Notes: generated by a model not told the origin, from the sequence alone. A stretch of 64,000 nt of DNA from Burkholderia dolosa (GCF_902499135.1 NZ_CABVPR010000024.1:1-64000), one strand, 5' to 3'; positions 27,816-37,479 are shown, counted from the stretch's first letter. Program-made: numbers and translations.

Positions 27816-28031
27816 TCAGCCGACGACGGCCCGCACGATCAGGATCAGCACACCGATGAACACACCGGCCGCGATCAGCGCGACGATCAGCACGTGCAGC
27901 GGATTGAGCTGCGTCGCGTCGGCTTCCAGGTCGCGCCGCTTGCGCACGCCGAAGAACGACCACAACACCGCGCGCAGCGCCTGACCGAATCCGCCGCCCT
28001 TCACCTCCGTCATCGCCGCCTCCGTCGTCAT
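27816..28031 (-). CDS. DUF2970-type small membrane protein
   Basis: Protein of 71 aa: a short cytoplasmic part with GGFGQALRAVLWSFFGVRKRRD, then one C-terminal membrane helix (about 46-68). DUF2970 genes sit regularly between ctaG and subunit III. The ATG at 28031 overlaps the ctaG stop by four bases (ATGA), which supports this start and suggests coupled translation; an internal ATG at codon 7 is an alternative. Function unknown. Confidence 0.8.
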   Translation of the reverse strand: MTTEAAMTEVKGGGFGQALRAVLWSFFGVRKRRDLEADATQLNPLHVLIVALIAAGVFIGVLILIVRAVVG

Positions 28032-28636
28032 GCACCCGGCGCCGTCGCGCCCTGCGCCGCGGTGGTACGCGTCGCGGGCGCCGGCGTGGCCGGCGTGTTC
28101 AGCTCGAAGAACGTGTACGACAGCGTGATCGTCTTCACGTCCTTCGGCAGTTTCGGATCGATCACGAACACCACCGGCATCTTGCGCGACTCGTTCGCGG
28201 CCAATGTCTGCTGCGTGAAGCAAAAACACTCGATCTTCTTGAAGAACTCCGTCGCCTGCTTCGGCGCGTAGCTCGGAATCGCCTGCGCGACGACCGGCCG
28301 GCCCTGCCCGTTCGTCACGTCGTACACGATCGTCGTCAGCTCGCCCGGATGCACGTCCAGACTGTTGTGCTCCGGCTTGAAACCGAGCGGGCCGCGCGCG
28401 TTCGCGTCGAACTCGATCGATACGGTGCGGCTGTAATCGACCTGCGTGTTCTTCGCCTCGCGCTCGCTGACGTCGCGCTGCAGCAGGTTGTTGATGCCCG
28501 TGATCTGACAGATCGCGCGATACATCGGGATCAACGCGAAGCCGAAGCCGAACATCAGCCCGGCGACGACGAAGAGCTTCACCAGCATCGAACGATTGAA
28601 CGCGCGATCGGCGGCGCCCCCTTCCGGCTTCGACAT
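28028..28636 (-). CDS. ctaG: Cytochrome c oxidase assembly protein CtaG (COX11)
   Basis: Periplasm-facing copper chaperone of 202 aa that builds the CuB site of subunit I. One N-terminal membrane helix (about 17-37), then an immunoglobulin-like domain. The copper motif C137-F-C139 lies in KKIECFCFTQQTL, and VTYDV/FFIDP-type family segments follow (VIDPKLPKDVKTITLSYTF). It lies between the 46-residue assembly protein and the DUF2970 gene in the oxidase operon. The tail is rich in Ala, Pro and Thr. Confidence 0.94.
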   Translation of the reverse strand: MSKPEGGAADRAFNRSMLVKLFVVAGLMFGFGFALIPMYRAICQITGINNLLQRDVSEREAKNTQVDYSRTVSIEFDANARGPLGFKPEHNSLDVHPGELTTIVYDVTNGQGRPVVAQAIPSYAPKQATEFFKKIECFCFTQQTLAANESRKMPVVFVIDPKLPKDVKTITLSYTFFELNTPATPAPATRTTAAQGATAPGA

Positions 28637-28671
28637 ACGACGACTTCCTCGCTACTGCGTCAGTTGCTGCG

Positions 28672-28812
28672 TCAGTGAGTGGACAGCCACCACTGCTTGA
28701 TCACGACACCCACAAAAAAGACGGCGACGATCACGAGCAGGATCAGGCCGAGCCGCTTGTTGCCCGCGCGAATCTGCTCGGGCGTTCGTCTTTGCTGTGG
28801 ATTCCGGTTCAT
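28672..28812 (-). CDS. Cytochrome oxidase small assembly protein
   Basis: A 46-residue protein, MNRNPQQRRTPEQIRAGNKR followed by one membrane helix (about 21-40) and a WW near the end. Genes of this size and pattern occur between subunit I and ctaG in beta-proteobacteria and are thought to help oxidase assembly. Supported by position, composition and a hydrophobic helix; no biochemical role can be read from the sequence. Confidence 0.72.
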   Translation of the reverse strand: MNRNPQQRRTPEQIRAGNKRLGLILLVIVAVFFVGVVIKQWWLSTH

Positions 28813-28882
28813 CTGAAACTTCGGTTCGGCGCCCCGCCGCGCCTGCCTGCACGGCAGGCCGCGGCGGAACGCGCGGTGAAAC

Positions 28883-30490
28883 TTATTCGACGTGCGGCGG
28901 CTGCTCGAACGTATGGAACGGAGCCGGGCTCGGCACCGTCCACTCGAGGCCGGTCGCGCCGTCCCACGGCTTGTCCGCCGCCTTCTCCAGCTCGCCGCCG
29001 CCACGGTAGGCCGGCAGCGCGACCGCGAACAGGAAGTACACCTGCGCGAGGCCGAAGCCGAATGCGCCGATCGTCGCGACCTGGTTGAAGTCCGTGAACT
29101 GCGCCGGGTAGTCCGCATAGCGGCGCGGCATGCCCGCGAGACCGACGAAGTGCATCGGGAAGAACGTCAGGTTGAAGAAGATCATCGACGCCCAGAAGTG
29201 GATCTTGCCGCGCGTCTCGTTGTACATCCAGCCCGTCCACTTCGGCGCCCAGTAGTACCAGCCCGAGAACAGCGCGAACAGCGAGCCGGCCACCAGCACG
29301 TAGTGGAAGTGCGCGACCACGAAGTAGGTGCCGTGATACTGGATGTCGAGCGGCGCCATCGCGAGCATCAGGCCCGTCAGGCCGCCGAACGTGAACACGA
29401 ACAGGAAGCCGATCGCGAACAGCATCGGCGTTTCGAACGTCATCGAGCCGCGCCACATCGTCGCGAGCCAGTTGAACACCTTCACGCCCGTCGGCACCGC
29501 GATCAGCATCGTCGCGTACATGAAGAACAGCTGACCGGTGACCGGCATGCCGGTCGCGAACATGTGGTGCGCCCACACCATGAACGACAGGATCGCGATC
29601 GAAGCCGTCGCGTACACCATCGAGCTGTAGCCGAACAGCGTCTTGCGCGAGAACGCCGGGATCACCTGCGACACGATCCCGAACGCCGGCAGAATCATGA
29701 TGTACACCTCGGGGTGGCCGAAGAACCAGAAGATGTGCTGGTACATCACCGGGTCGCCGCCGCCTGCCGCGTTGAAGAACGACGTACCGAAGTGACGATC
29801 GAACAGCACCATCGTGATCGCGCCCGCCAGAACCGGCATCACGGCGATCAGCAGGTACGCGGTGATCAGCCATGTCCACGCGAACATCGGCATCTTCATC
29901 AACGTCATGCCGGGCGCGCGCATGTTCAGGATCGTCACGACGATGTTGATCCCGCCCATGATCGACGACGCGCCCATGATGTGGACCGCGAAGATCGCGA
30001 AGTCCATGCCCGGGCCCATCTGAGTCGACAGCGGCGCGTACAGCGTCCAGCCGGCGGCCGTCGCGCCGCCCGGCGCGAAGAACGAACCGACCAGCAGCAC
30101 CGCCGCGACCGGCAGCAGCCAGAAGCTGAAGTTGTTCATCCGCGCGAACGCCATGTCGGATGCGCCGATCTGCAGCGGAATCATCCAGTTCGCGAAGCCG
30201 ACGAACGCCGGCATGATCGCGCCGAACACCATGATCAGCCCGTGCATCGTCGTGAGTTCGTTGAAGAACTCCGGACGCATGATCTGCAGGCCCGGCTCGA
30301 ACAGCTCGGCGCGGATGCCGAGCGCCATCACGCCGCCCGACAGGAACATGATGAACGAGAACAGCAGGTACAGCGTACCGATGTCCTTGTGGTTGGTGGC
30401 GAACAGCCAGCGTCGCCAGCCGTGCGGTGCTTCGTGCGCGTGGTCGTCGTGCGCGTGGCCCGCGGCTACGTCGTGCCCGATGCTAGACAT
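28883..30490 (-). CDS. ctaD: Cytochrome c oxidase subunit I
   Basis: Catalytic heme-copper subunit of 535 aa with twelve membrane helices. Ligands are visible: His in TMHGLIMVFG (heme a), GHPEVY with the His-Tyr pair of CuB, WAHHMFATGM (CuB histidines) and VAHFHYVL (heme a3 and a ligands). The EVYI pattern and the K- and D-channel segments fit A-type oxidases that use cytochrome c. The N-terminus is His-rich (GHDVAAGHAHDDHAHEAPHG), which could hold metal ions, but that is only a suggestion. It follows subunit II with 43 bases between. Confidence 0.97.
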   Translation of the reverse strand: MSSIGHDVAAGHAHDDHAHEAPHGWRRWLFATNHKDIGTLYLLFSFIMFLSGGVMALGIRAELFEPGLQIMRPEFFNELTTMHGLIMVFGAIMPAFVGFANWMIPLQIGASDMAFARMNNFSFWLLPVAAVLLVGSFFAPGGATAAGWTLYAPLSTQMGPGMDFAIFAVHIMGASSIMGGINIVVTILNMRAPGMTLMKMPMFAWTWLITAYLLIAVMPVLAGAITMVLFDRHFGTSFFNAAGGGDPVMYQHIFWFFGHPEVYIMILPAFGIVSQVIPAFSRKTLFGYSSMVYATASIAILSFMVWAHHMFATGMPVTGQLFFMYATMLIAVPTGVKVFNWLATMWRGSMTFETPMLFAIGFLFVFTFGGLTGLMLAMAPLDIQYHGTYFVVAHFHYVLVAGSLFALFSGWYYWAPKWTGWMYNETRGKIHFWASMIFFNLTFFPMHFVGLAGMPRRYADYPAQFTDFNQVATIGAFGFGLAQVYFLFAVALPAYRGGGELEKAADKPWDGATGLEWTVPSPAPFHTFEQPPHVE

Positions 30491-30533
30491 GAGAATCTCC
30501 TAATGCGAATACGTCGACAAACACTGCGACACG

Positions 30534-32111
30534 TCAAGCCGCCGGGCCGATCTCGACCCGTCGCGCTGCCTTTGCGTCGGCCCCGCCCGTGATCGTTTCC
30601 GGCTTTTTCAGAACGATGTGGTCTTCCGCCACGCCTGCCGCCTTCAGCGCGTCGCGCACGGCCTGTGCGCGCTGCTTCGCGAGTTCGGCGTTCGCGTCGG
30701 CCGAGCCGGTCTTGTCGGTGAAGCCCGACAGCGCGAGCTTCGCGTCCGGATGCGCGTTCGCATAGTCGGCCGCTGCGGCGATCGCCGCTTTCGCGTCGGC
30801 CGGCAGCGTGCTCTTGCCCGTCTCGAAGTAGATGGTCGACACCGCAGCCGCGGCCGACGCCGATGCTGCGGCCGGCTGCTCGGCTGCGCCCGACGCGGCT
30901 TGCGCCGGCGCCGAAGCCGCTTCGGCCGATGCCGCTGCGCCTGCGGTGTCTTCCGGCATCTTGCCGTTACGCGCGTCGGCCACCTGCTTCGGCTGCAGCA
31001 GATCGTTCTTGTGGTTGCCCCACGAATTGCGCTCGTACGTGACGACCGATGCGATATCGAGATCGGACAGCGACGCCCACGACGGCATCGCGCCCTTGCC
31101 GTGCAGCACGCGCTCGAGGTGCGCGGCGATCGGACCGTTGACGATCGGGCTGCCGTCCATCGCCGGGAATGCGCCGAGGCCCTTGCCGTTCACCTGGTGG
31201 CAGGCCGCGCAGTTCGCCTTGTAGACTTCCTCGCCGTGCGCGACGAGTTCGGCCATCGTGTACACCTTGTTCGGATCGACTGCCGCGCCGGCGAGCTTCG
31301 CCTTCTGCGCGCCGACCCACTTCGCGTAGTCGTCGTCCGACAGCACTTCGACGACGACCGGCATGTATGCATGCTCCTTGCCGCACAGCTCGGTACAGAA
31401 ACCGCGGTACGTGCCGACCTTGTCGGCCTTGAACCACGTATCGCGCACGAAGCCCGGAATCGCGTCCTGCTTCACGCCGAACGCGGGCACGTACCACGAG
31501 TGAACGACGTCGTTCGCGGTCGTGATGATGCGGATCTTCTTGTTGACCGGCACGACGAGCGGGTTGTCGACTTCCTGCAGATAGGTTTCGGTGATCGGCT
31601 TCTTGCCCATCACTTCGTCGCGCGGCGTCGTGAGCGTCGACAGGAACGAGATGCCCTCGCCCGGGCCCTTCACGTAGTCGTAGCCCCACTTCCACTGGTA
31701 GCCGGTGACCTTGATCGTGAGATCGGCATTCGTCGTGTCCTTCATCGCGACGACGGCCTTCGTCGCCGGGAGCGCCATCAGCACGACGATGACGAACGGC
31801 ACGATCGTCCAGATGATTTCGACGGTCGTGCTTTCATGGAAATTGGCGGCCTTGTGGCCCTTGGATTTGCGGTGCGCGAAGATCGAATAGAACATCACGC
31901 CGAACACGCCGACGAAGATCACCGTACACAGGATCAGCATCATCGTGTGGAGATCGTAGAGCTCCTCGGCGATCTTCGTGACGGGCGGCTGCAGGTTGAT
32001 CTCGTTGACGCGGGGGCCGCCCGGGCTGTCACCGACCGCCAGAGCGGCGCCGGCAAAGAGCAATCCGCTGCATGCCAGCACGCCCATGAGGGCTCGCTTG
32101 ATTGTTTTCAT
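30534..32111 (-). CDS. ctaC: Cytochrome c oxidase subunit II fused to cytochrome c and an OmpA-like domain
   Basis: Protein of 525 aa that receives electrons at CuA and passes them to subunit I. Order: signal peptide, two membrane helices, the cupredoxin domain with CuA ligands (H204, C239, E241, C243, H247, M250), a class I cytochrome c (C301-A-A-C304-H305, Met342 likely axial), an Ala/Ser-rich linker (about 391-423) and an OmpA-like domain (about 425-525) with GFTDKTGSADANAELAKQRA. The start ATG at 32111 follows AAGGA; an upstream ATG at 32135 has no such site. CuA plus cytochrome c (caa3 type) is known; the peptidoglycan-binding-like tail is the unusual part. Confidence 0.94.
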   Translation of the reverse strand: MKTIKRALMGVLACSGLLFAGAALAVGDSPGGPRVNEINLQPPVTKIAEELYDLHTMMLILCTVIFVGVFGVMFYSIFAHRKSKGHKAANFHESTTVEIIWTIVPFVIVVLMALPATKAVVAMKDTTNADLTIKVTGYQWKWGYDYVKGPGEGISFLSTLTTPRDEVMGKKPITETYLQEVDNPLVVPVNKKIRIITTANDVVHSWYVPAFGVKQDAIPGFVRDTWFKADKVGTYRGFCTELCGKEHAYMPVVVEVLSDDDYAKWVGAQKAKLAGAAVDPNKVYTMAELVAHGEEVYKANCAACHQVNGKGLGAFPAMDGSPIVNGPIAAHLERVLHGKGAMPSWASLSDLDIASVVTYERNSWGNHKNDLLQPKQVADARNGKMPEDTAGAAASAEAASAPAQAASGAAEQPAAASASAAAAVSTIYFETGKSTLPADAKAAIAAAADYANAHPDAKLALSGFTDKTGSADANAELAKQRAQAVRDALKAAGVAEDHIVLKKPETITGGADAKAARRVEIGPAA

Positions 32112-32191
32112 AGCATCCTTACCCAAAATTTCCATTCAAACCCTCCCCCGTCGCGAGCCCGCGGCCCTGCTGCAGGCCGGTGCCCGGCGCG

Positions 32192-32677
32192 TCAGCCGCA
32201 GCGCCGGAGCGACACGCGCAGTTCGTCGGCGAACTGCGCACGCTTGTACTGCGCGAGATGCTGCCCGATTACGACGGTCTGCCCGCGCGATACCAGCCGA
32301 ATCGGATCGCGTGGCGTCGCGCCCGGCTCGACCCGCACCCAGCGCGGGTTGAATTCGATCTGCGTGAGCCGCTCCGCCTCCATTCGCTCGATCACGAGCC
32401 GGTGCGGAAACAGCCTGATGCGCTCGTAGTCGACCGCGTGGCGTGCATAGATCGCGAACGCGACACCGACCGCCAGCAACTCGATTCCGGTGAAGGGCAT
32501 GACGAGCCAGGCCCCCCGCCACATCAGCAACGCCGCGATCACCAGCGAGAAGCCTGCGAGCGACGCGTAAAACAGCACGAATTGACGCGGCGACACCGAA
32601 CAGTTGCGTTTCATCAGCCAGTCTGCGAGGACCGGTTCGCCGTCCGCCGTCTCCGCCAACACCGTCGCTGCTTCCAT
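32192..32677 (-). CDS. DUF2244 membrane protein
   Basis: Protein of 161 aa with two membrane helices (about 36-73) and a cytoplasmic C-terminal part containing DYERIRLFPHRLVIER and FNPRWVRVE, the DUF2244 pattern. Function unknown; the family often precedes the cox genes. The ATG at 32677 has GAGG five bases upstream; the longer frame to 32830 would include the promoter region and is rejected. It is the first gene behind the promoter at 32766 and may be co-transcribed with subunit II, 80 bases away. Confidence 0.82.
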   Translation of the reverse strand: MEAATVLAETADGEPVLADWLMKRNCSVSPRQFVLFYASLAGFSLVIAALLMWRGAWLVMPFTGIELLAVGVAFAIYARHAVDYERIRLFPHRLVIERMEAERLTQIEFNPRWVRVEPGATPRDPIRLVSRGQTVVIGQHLAQYKRAQFADELRVSLRRCG

Positions 32678-32765
32678 CGCCGCCTCACGCGAATGGCATG
32701 CGATGCATGCCTGCATCGGACTCGCCGCCCCGTATTGCGGGGACCCCGGGACGACAAGCTGACGC

Positions 32766-32794
32766 ATTATAGGCGGGTTCAATGGCATCCACAA
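32766..32794 (-). promoter_or_regulatory. Promoter upstream of DUF2244 and the oxidase operon
   Basis: Minus strand TTGTGG (32794-32789), 17 bases, TATAAT (32771-32766), a good sigma-70 match at the -10. It lies about 90 bases before the DUF2244 start and may drive the whole oxidase set. Confidence 0.6.
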
Positions 32795-32911
32795 GCAAGC
32801 GCCGATCGGCCCGCAAGCCAAGCGCGACAAGCTTTCCGGCCATTTTTCGCGTCAATTCCATCGCGCTTCGCGCCGCTAATTTCGGACATAACAAAACCCC
32901 TCTTTACCGCT

Positions 32912-33877
32912 TTACCGATTCTTCGGACGCCCCTTTCCGATGTCCTCGATGCGCACGATCCCGTGCCCTTCGGCGGTCGTGCGCGGCGCGGCTTTCCATG
33001 CGTGGCCGTAGATCACTTCGAACGTCAGCGGGATCGTGCCGTCCGCGCGCCGGCGCGCGTGCAGCGCGTCGCCGAGCGCCGCGCGGAAACGCCGCGACGC
33101 GTGCTGCGGCGCGGTGCGCGCAAACGGATACGCGCCCCAGCGACGCACGTCGGCCAGCAGCGAATCGGGCGATTTGTACGTGACGGTGAGCACTTCCTGG
33201 TCCATCACCGGGATCTCGAAGCCGCTCTCGACGAGCATGTCGCCGAGGTCGTGCATGTCGACGAAATCGATCACGCGCGCGGCGGGCGGCGCGATCCCGA
33301 GCGCCGCTTCCGCGTCCGCGCAGGCGGCGCGCAGCTCGCGCAGCGTGTCGGGGCCGAGCGTGCTGAACATCAGCAGGCCGTTCACGCGCAACACGCGCTG
33401 CCATTCGGGCAGCACGGCGTCGGGACGCGAATGCCAGTGAAGCGCGAGATTCGACCAGATCAGATCGAACGTGCCGGCCGCAAACGGCAGCGCGGAGAAA
33501 TCGGCCTGCGCGACGCGCGGGCCACGCGGACCCAGCGCACGGCCGAGCGACGCGGGCAGCCAGCGGCGCCAGCTCGTCTGCTCGGTCTCGCGCTGACCGG
33601 CCCGCGCGAGCATCGCGCCGGACAGATCGACGCCGAACACCGGCGCTTCGGGGAACCGCGCGCGCAGCGCGGGCAGGTCGTCGCCGGCGCCGCAGCCCGC
33701 ATCGAGCACGGCCGCCGGAGTCACCTTGATGTATTCGAGACGCTCGCACATCCGCTGCGCGATCTCGCGCGGCAGGAACGCGACCGCGTCGAACGCGGCG
33801 GCGCGGCGATCGAAGATACGCCGCAGGCGCCGGGCGTCATTGGCCGGACGGCTGGATGAAGTCGAAGCTGGGGACAT
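32912..33877 (-). CDS. BioC-like SAM-dependent methyltransferase
   Basis: Class I methyltransferase of 321 aa. The SAM-binding motif is AVLDAGCGAGDDLPALR, followed by FGVDLSGAML (acidic loop), ADFSALPF and FDLIWSNLALHW, an arrangement shared with BioC (malonyl-ACP methyltransferase) and NDUFAF5-like proteins. The C-terminal half (DFVDMHDLGDMLVESGF, TYKSPDSLLADVRRWGA) also fits BioC. No biotin genes are near, so the role in biotin synthesis is uncertain. ATG at 33877 preferred; a GTG three codons upstream is possible. Divergent from comF with 83 bases between. Confidence 0.75.
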   Translation of the reverse strand: MSPASTSSSRPANDARRLRRIFDRRAAAFDAVAFLPREIAQRMCERLEYIKVTPAAVLDAGCGAGDDLPALRARFPEAPVFGVDLSGAMLARAGQRETEQTSWRRWLPASLGRALGPRGPRVAQADFSALPFAAGTFDLIWSNLALHWHSRPDAVLPEWQRVLRVNGLLMFSTLGPDTLRELRAACADAEAALGIAPPAARVIDFVDMHDLGDMLVESGFEIPVMDQEVLTVTYKSPDSLLADVRRWGAYPFARTAPQHASRRFRAALGDALHARRRADGTIPLTFEVIYGHAWKAAPRTTAEGHGIVRIEDIGKGRPKNR

Positions 33878-33960
33878 GTCGGGCACACTGGCGAAGAGCC
33901 CGAAGTATACTCGCTCGCCCAGCAGGCTTCAGCGAAGCGGGGCGGCGTGGAGTGTCCGAG

Positions 33961-34740
33961 ATGAATCGTCGTTCCGTCCCGCGCACGATGCGCGTCGTTT
34001 TGTCGCATGCACGCATGCTCGCCGCGCGCGCCGTCACGATCGCGCTGCCTAATCGGTGCGCGCTGTGCGGCAATTTGTCACACGCGGCGATCTGTGCGGC
34101 TTGCGACGCCGCGTACTGGAACGAAGCGCGGCTGCGCTGCGACGCGTGCGCGGTGCCGTTGGGCAGCAATCGGCGGCGATCGCCTGCCGCGGGTGCAGCG
34201 GCGTATCGGTGCGATGCTTGTCGCGCCACGGCTCCGCCGTTCGATGCGACGCTCGCGCTCGCCGATTACCGCGCGCCGCTCGACGGGCTCGCGCGCGGGC
34301 TGAAGTTTCATGCGCGACTCGCGCTCGGCGCGGAGTTCGCCGCGCGGCTCGCCCGGCTGATCGACGATACGCCGGGCACCGGCGGCTTCGACGTCGTCGC
34401 GCCGGTGCCGCTGTCGCACAAACGGCTCGTCGCGCGCGGCTACAACCAGGCGTGGGCGATCGCGCGTCCGCTCGCGCGCCGGCTCGGCGTGCGCGCCGAA
34501 GCGGCGCTGCTCGCACGCGTGATCGAAACGGCGCCGCAGTCGCGGCTCGATCGCCGCGCGCGCCGCGGCAACGTGACGGCCGCGTTCGCGGTCGCCGGCG
34601 ACGTCGCCGGTCGCCACGTTGCGCTCGTCGACGACGTGATGACGTCCGGCGCGACGCTCGCGGCCGCCGCTCAGGCGCTGAAGGCGGCGGGCGCTGCACG
34701 CGTGACGAATCTGGTTGCGCTGCGCACCGCCAGAGATTAA
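33961..34740 (+). CDS. comF: ComF-family phosphoribosyltransferase-like protein
   Basis: Protein of 259 aa. The N-terminal third has zinc-ribbon cysteine pairs (C33-C36, C45-C48, C60-C63, C84-C87); the C-terminal part is a type I phosphoribosyltransferase fold with the PRPP motif ALVDDVMTSGATL. KRLVARGYNQAWAIARPLA is typical of ComF/GntX proteins, which aid DNA uptake and use of DNA or of gluconate in different bacteria. The ATG at 33961 follows GGAG; earlier in-frame sequence belongs to the divergent promoter. Single gene with trmL 100 bases downstream. Confidence 0.88.
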   Translation: MNRRSVPRTMRVVLSHARMLAARAVTIALPNRCALCGNLSHAAICAACDAAYWNEARLRCDACAVPLGSNRRRSPAAGAAAYRCDACRATAPPFDATLALADYRAPLDGLARGLKFHARLALGAEFAARLARLIDDTPGTGGFDVVAPVPLSHKRLVARGYNQAWAIARPLARRLGVRAEAALLARVIETAPQSRLDRRARRGNVTAAFAVAGDVAGRHVALVDDVMTSGATLAAAAQALKAAGAARVTNLVALRTARD

Positions 34741-34840
34741 TTAGATAGAGGCCGGCTGCAGGAATGCGGCCGCGGCCATCACGAACCGGCTTGTCGGGAC
34801 GGCGCAGCGCACGTCCGGGCTGGCCCAGCGAAACCGGAAC

Positions 34841-35311
34841 ATGTTCAACGTCGTCCTCGTCGCCCCCGAAATTCCGCCGAACACCGGCAACGTGATCCGC
34901 CTGTGCGCGAACACGGGCGCCCGTCTGCACCTGATCGAACCGCTCGGCTTCCCGCTCGACGACGCGAAGATGCGGCGCGCCGGCCTCGACTATCACGAAT
35001 ACGCGCAAATGCGCGTGCACGGCGACTGGGACGCGTTCGTCGCGGCCGAAGCGCCGGACCCGGCGCGGATGTTCGCGTTCACGACCCGCGGCTCGGGCCG
35101 CTTCCACGACCGCGCGTTTTTGCCCGGCGACTGGTTCGTGTTCGGCTCGGAGACGCGCGGGCTGCCGGCCGAGCTGCTCGAGCGGTTTCCGGGCGAACAG
35201 CGCGTGCGCCTGCCGATGCGCCCGGGCAACCGCAGCCTGAACCTGTCGAATACGGTCGCCGTCGTCGTGTTCGAAGCGTGGCGTCAGGCAGGCTTCGAAG
35301 GCGGCGCGTAA
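34841..35311 (+). CDS. trmL: tRNA (cytidine/uridine-34 2'-O)-methyltransferase TrmL
   Basis: SPOUT-class methyltransferase of 156 aa that methylates the wobble nucleotide of leucine tRNAs. Typical motifs: PEIPPNTGNVIRLCANTGARLHLIEPLGF at the start region, FGSETRGLPAELL in the knot, and MRPGNRSLNLSNTVAVVVFEAWRQ at the C-terminus, which forms the SAM pocket. Length and ends match the family exactly. It follows comF in the same direction and converges on the macro-domain gene. Confidence 0.95.
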   Translation: MFNVVLVAPEIPPNTGNVIRLCANTGARLHLIEPLGFPLDDAKMRRAGLDYHEYAQMRVHGDWDAFVAAEAPDPARMFAFTTRGSGRFHDRAFLPGDWFVFGSETRGLPAELLERFPGEQRVRLPMRPGNRSLNLSNTVAVVVFEAWRQAGFEGGA

Positions 35312-35349
35312 TCGTCGAAGCGAAGCGCAGCGCGGCCGGCGGGCCGCGG

Positions 35350-35874
35350 CTAAATGCGCGCGAGCCGCGCGCGATACAAGTCGTGGATGTCGGAAGAAAA
35401 GCACGCGAATATCACGCGTGCGATGCCCGGCGCCTGCGGCAGCGTTTCGATGACGGTGCCGACCGCGATGTCGACCGCCCGGTCAGCCGGATAGCGGTAA
35501 ATCCCGCAGCTGATCGCCGGAAATGCGATCGACGTCGCACCGACTTCGTCGGCCAGTTCGATCGCACGCCGGTAGCACGATGCGAGCAGGTCGGGCTCGC
35601 CACGGTCGCCGCCGTGCCAGACGGGGCCGACCGCATGAATCACGTAGCGCGCCGGCAGCCGGTGGCCGCGGGTAAGCTTCGCGTCGCCCGTGTCGCAGCC
35701 GCCGAGCGTGCGGCATTCGTCGAGCAGGCCGGGGCCTGCCACGCGATGAATCGCGCCGTCGACACCGCCGCCGCCGAGCAGCGAGCCGTTCGCCGCGTTG
35801 ACGATCGCGTCGACGTCGAGAGTCGTGATGTCGACGAGTTGCGCGTCGAGCGTGGTGGAACCGATCTTCAGCAT
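35350..35874 (-). CDS. Macro-domain protein, O-acetyl-ADP-ribose deacetylase type
   Basis: A 174-residue single macro domain that binds ADP-ribose. [30 protein letters not shown] contains the catalytic Asn and the diglycine loop, and [27 protein letters not shown] plus [13 protein letters not shown] complete the pocket. This is the MacroD/YmdB type, which removes acetyl or mono-ADP-ribose groups. Single gene between trmL and gpsA; no ADP-ribosyltransferase is nearby, so a toxin-antitoxin role has no support here. Confidence 0.92.
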   Translation of the reverse strand: MLKIGSTTLDAQLVDITTLDVDAIVNAANGSLLGGGGVDGAIHRVAGPGLLDECRTLGGCDTGDAKLTRGHRLPARYVIHAVGPVWHGGDRGEPDLLASCYRRAIELADEVGATSIAFPAISCGIYRYPADRAVDIAVGTVIETLPQAPGIARVIFACFSSDIHDLYRARLARI

Positions 35875-35971
35875 GACAACCTCGCGCTAAGCCGGAAGAC
35901 GGTTCAAGCGTAGTGCGCTTTCGCGCGGCGTGCTCGGCACGAGGCCGTCAGAAGAGACGTCGATCGGCCGA

Positions 35972-36970
35972 CTATTCGGCGCGCGCGTCGCGCCGCAGCA
36001 GACCGCTGACCGCGTCGCGCGGCGCAATGCCGTCGAACAGCACGCCGCACACGGCTTCGGTGATCGGCATTTCGATCGACTGCGCGCGCGCGAGCGCGAG
36101 CACCGCCTGCGCGCAGCGCACGCCTTCGGCGACGTGGCCGAGCGCACCGAGGATGTCGTTCAGCGAGCGGCCGGCCGCCAATTGCAGGCCGACCGTGCGA
36201 TTGCGCGACAGGTCGCCGGTCGCGGTCAGGATCAGGTCGCCGAGGCCGGTGAGGCCCGTGAAGGTTTCCGCGCGGCCGCCGAGCGCGACGCCGAGCCGCG
36301 ACATTTCGGCGAGGCCGCGCGTGATCAGCGCGGCGCGCGCGTTCAGCCCGAGGCCGAGACCGTCGGCGATGCCGGTCGCGATCGCGAGCACGTTCTTCAC
36401 CGCGCCGCCGACTTCGACGCCGACCACGTCGTCGCCCGTGTAGATCCGCATCGCACCGTGATGAAACGCCGCGAGCGTGCGGTCACGGCATTCGGCCGAC
36501 GTGCTCGCGACCGTCAGCGCGACCGGCAACGCGCGCCCGACTTCGCGCGCGAAACTCGGCCCAGACAGCACGCCGTTGCTGTGCTGTTCGGGCAATTCGG
36601 CCGCGATCACCTGATGCGGCAGCAGATGCGTATCGGCTTCGAATCCCTTGCACACCCACACGATGTGCGCGGGCACGCAGCCCGCGTCGCGCATCGCGCG
36701 GCACAGCGTGCGCAGCCCGGCCACGGGCGCGGCGATCACGCACAGCGCGTCGCCGGCCGCGCCGTGCGCGAGCGCGACGCCGAGGTCGGCGTCGTAGCGC
36801 AGCGCATCGGGCAGCGCGATGCCGTCCAGATAGCGGGAATTTTCGTGGCGGGCCTGCAGCCCGGCGATGAGCGCGGCGTCGCGCGCCCACAGAAGCGTGT
36901 CGTGCCGCGCGGCCAGATGACCGGCGAGCGCGGTGCCCCAGGCACCGGCGCCGAGAACGGCTACTTTCAT
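35972..36970 (-). CDS. gpsA: NAD(P)-dependent glycerol-3-phosphate dehydrogenase
   Basis: Enzyme of 332 aa that reduces dihydroxyacetone phosphate to sn-glycerol-3-phosphate for phospholipid synthesis. Rossmann motif [18 protein letters not shown] at the N-terminus, [14 protein letters not shown], the catalytic Lys in [18 protein letters not shown], and [21 protein letters not shown]. The ATG at 36970 gives the normal N-terminus; the longer frame upstream crosses secB. It follows secB by 26 bases in the leftward rhodanese-grxC-secB-gpsA group, an order common in proteobacteria. Confidence 0.96.
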   Translation of the reverse strand: MKVAVLGAGAWGTALAGHLAARHDTLLWARDAALIAGLQARHENSRYLDGIALPDALRYDADLGVALAHGAAGDALCVIAAPVAGLRTLCRAMRDAGCVPAHIVWVCKGFEADTHLLPHQVIAAELPEQHSNGVLSGPSFAREVGRALPVALTVASTSAECRDRTLAAFHHGAMRIYTGDDVVGVEVGGAVKNVLAIATGIADGLGLGLNARAALITRGLAEMSRLGVALGGRAETFTGLTGLGDLILTATGDLSRNRTVGLQLAAGRSLNDILGALGHVAEGVRCAQAVLALARAQSIEMPITEAVCGVLFDGIAPRDAVSGLLRRDARAE

Positions 36971-36996
36971 ACCCAGCACCGGTCCGGAGTGAAACG

Positions 36997-37479
36997 TCAG
37001 TTCAGCGTCGTGCCGTTCGGTGCGCCCGCTGCGGCGCCGGCCTGCTGCTGAAGCTGCGCGAGACGCTGCTCGTACAGCGCCTGGAAGTTGATTTCCGCGA
37101 GGTGGATCGGCGGGAAGCCGGCGCGCGTGATCGCGTCGGCGATGTTCGAGCGCAGATACGGGAACAGGATCGTCGGGCATGCGATGCCGACCAGCGGATC
37201 GAGCTGCTCGTCGGGAATGTTGCGAATGTCGAAAATCCCGGCCTGCTTCGCTTCGATCAGGAACGCGACCTTGTCCTTCACTTTCGCGGTGACGGTGCCC
37301 GACACGACGACCTCGAACACGCTCTCGGCCAGGCGCTCGGCCTTGACGTCGACTTCGACTTCAACCGACGGCATGTCCTGCTCGAGGAAGATCGCCGGCG
37401 AATTCGGCTGCTCGAGCGACATATCCTTCAGGTAGACGCGCTGGATGTTGAAGAACGGTTGGTTTTCGACGTCGGACAT
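36997..37479 (-). CDS. secB: Protein-export chaperone SecB
   Basis: Chaperone of 160 aa that keeps preproteins unfolded and hands them to SecA. Family segments: [38 protein letters not shown] and the [33 protein letters not shown] core that forms the peptide-binding groove. The tail is Gln/Ala-rich. It is followed by gpsA and preceded, 103 bases upstream, by grxC. Confidence 0.96.
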   Translation of the reverse strand: MSDVENQPFFNIQRVYLKDMSLEQPNSPAIFLEQDMPSVEVEVDVKAERLAESVFEVVVSGTVTAKVKDKVAFLIEAKQAGIFDIRNIPDEQLDPLVGIACPTILFPYLRSNIADAITRAGFPPIHLAEINFQALYEQRLAQLQQQAGAAAGAPNGTTLN

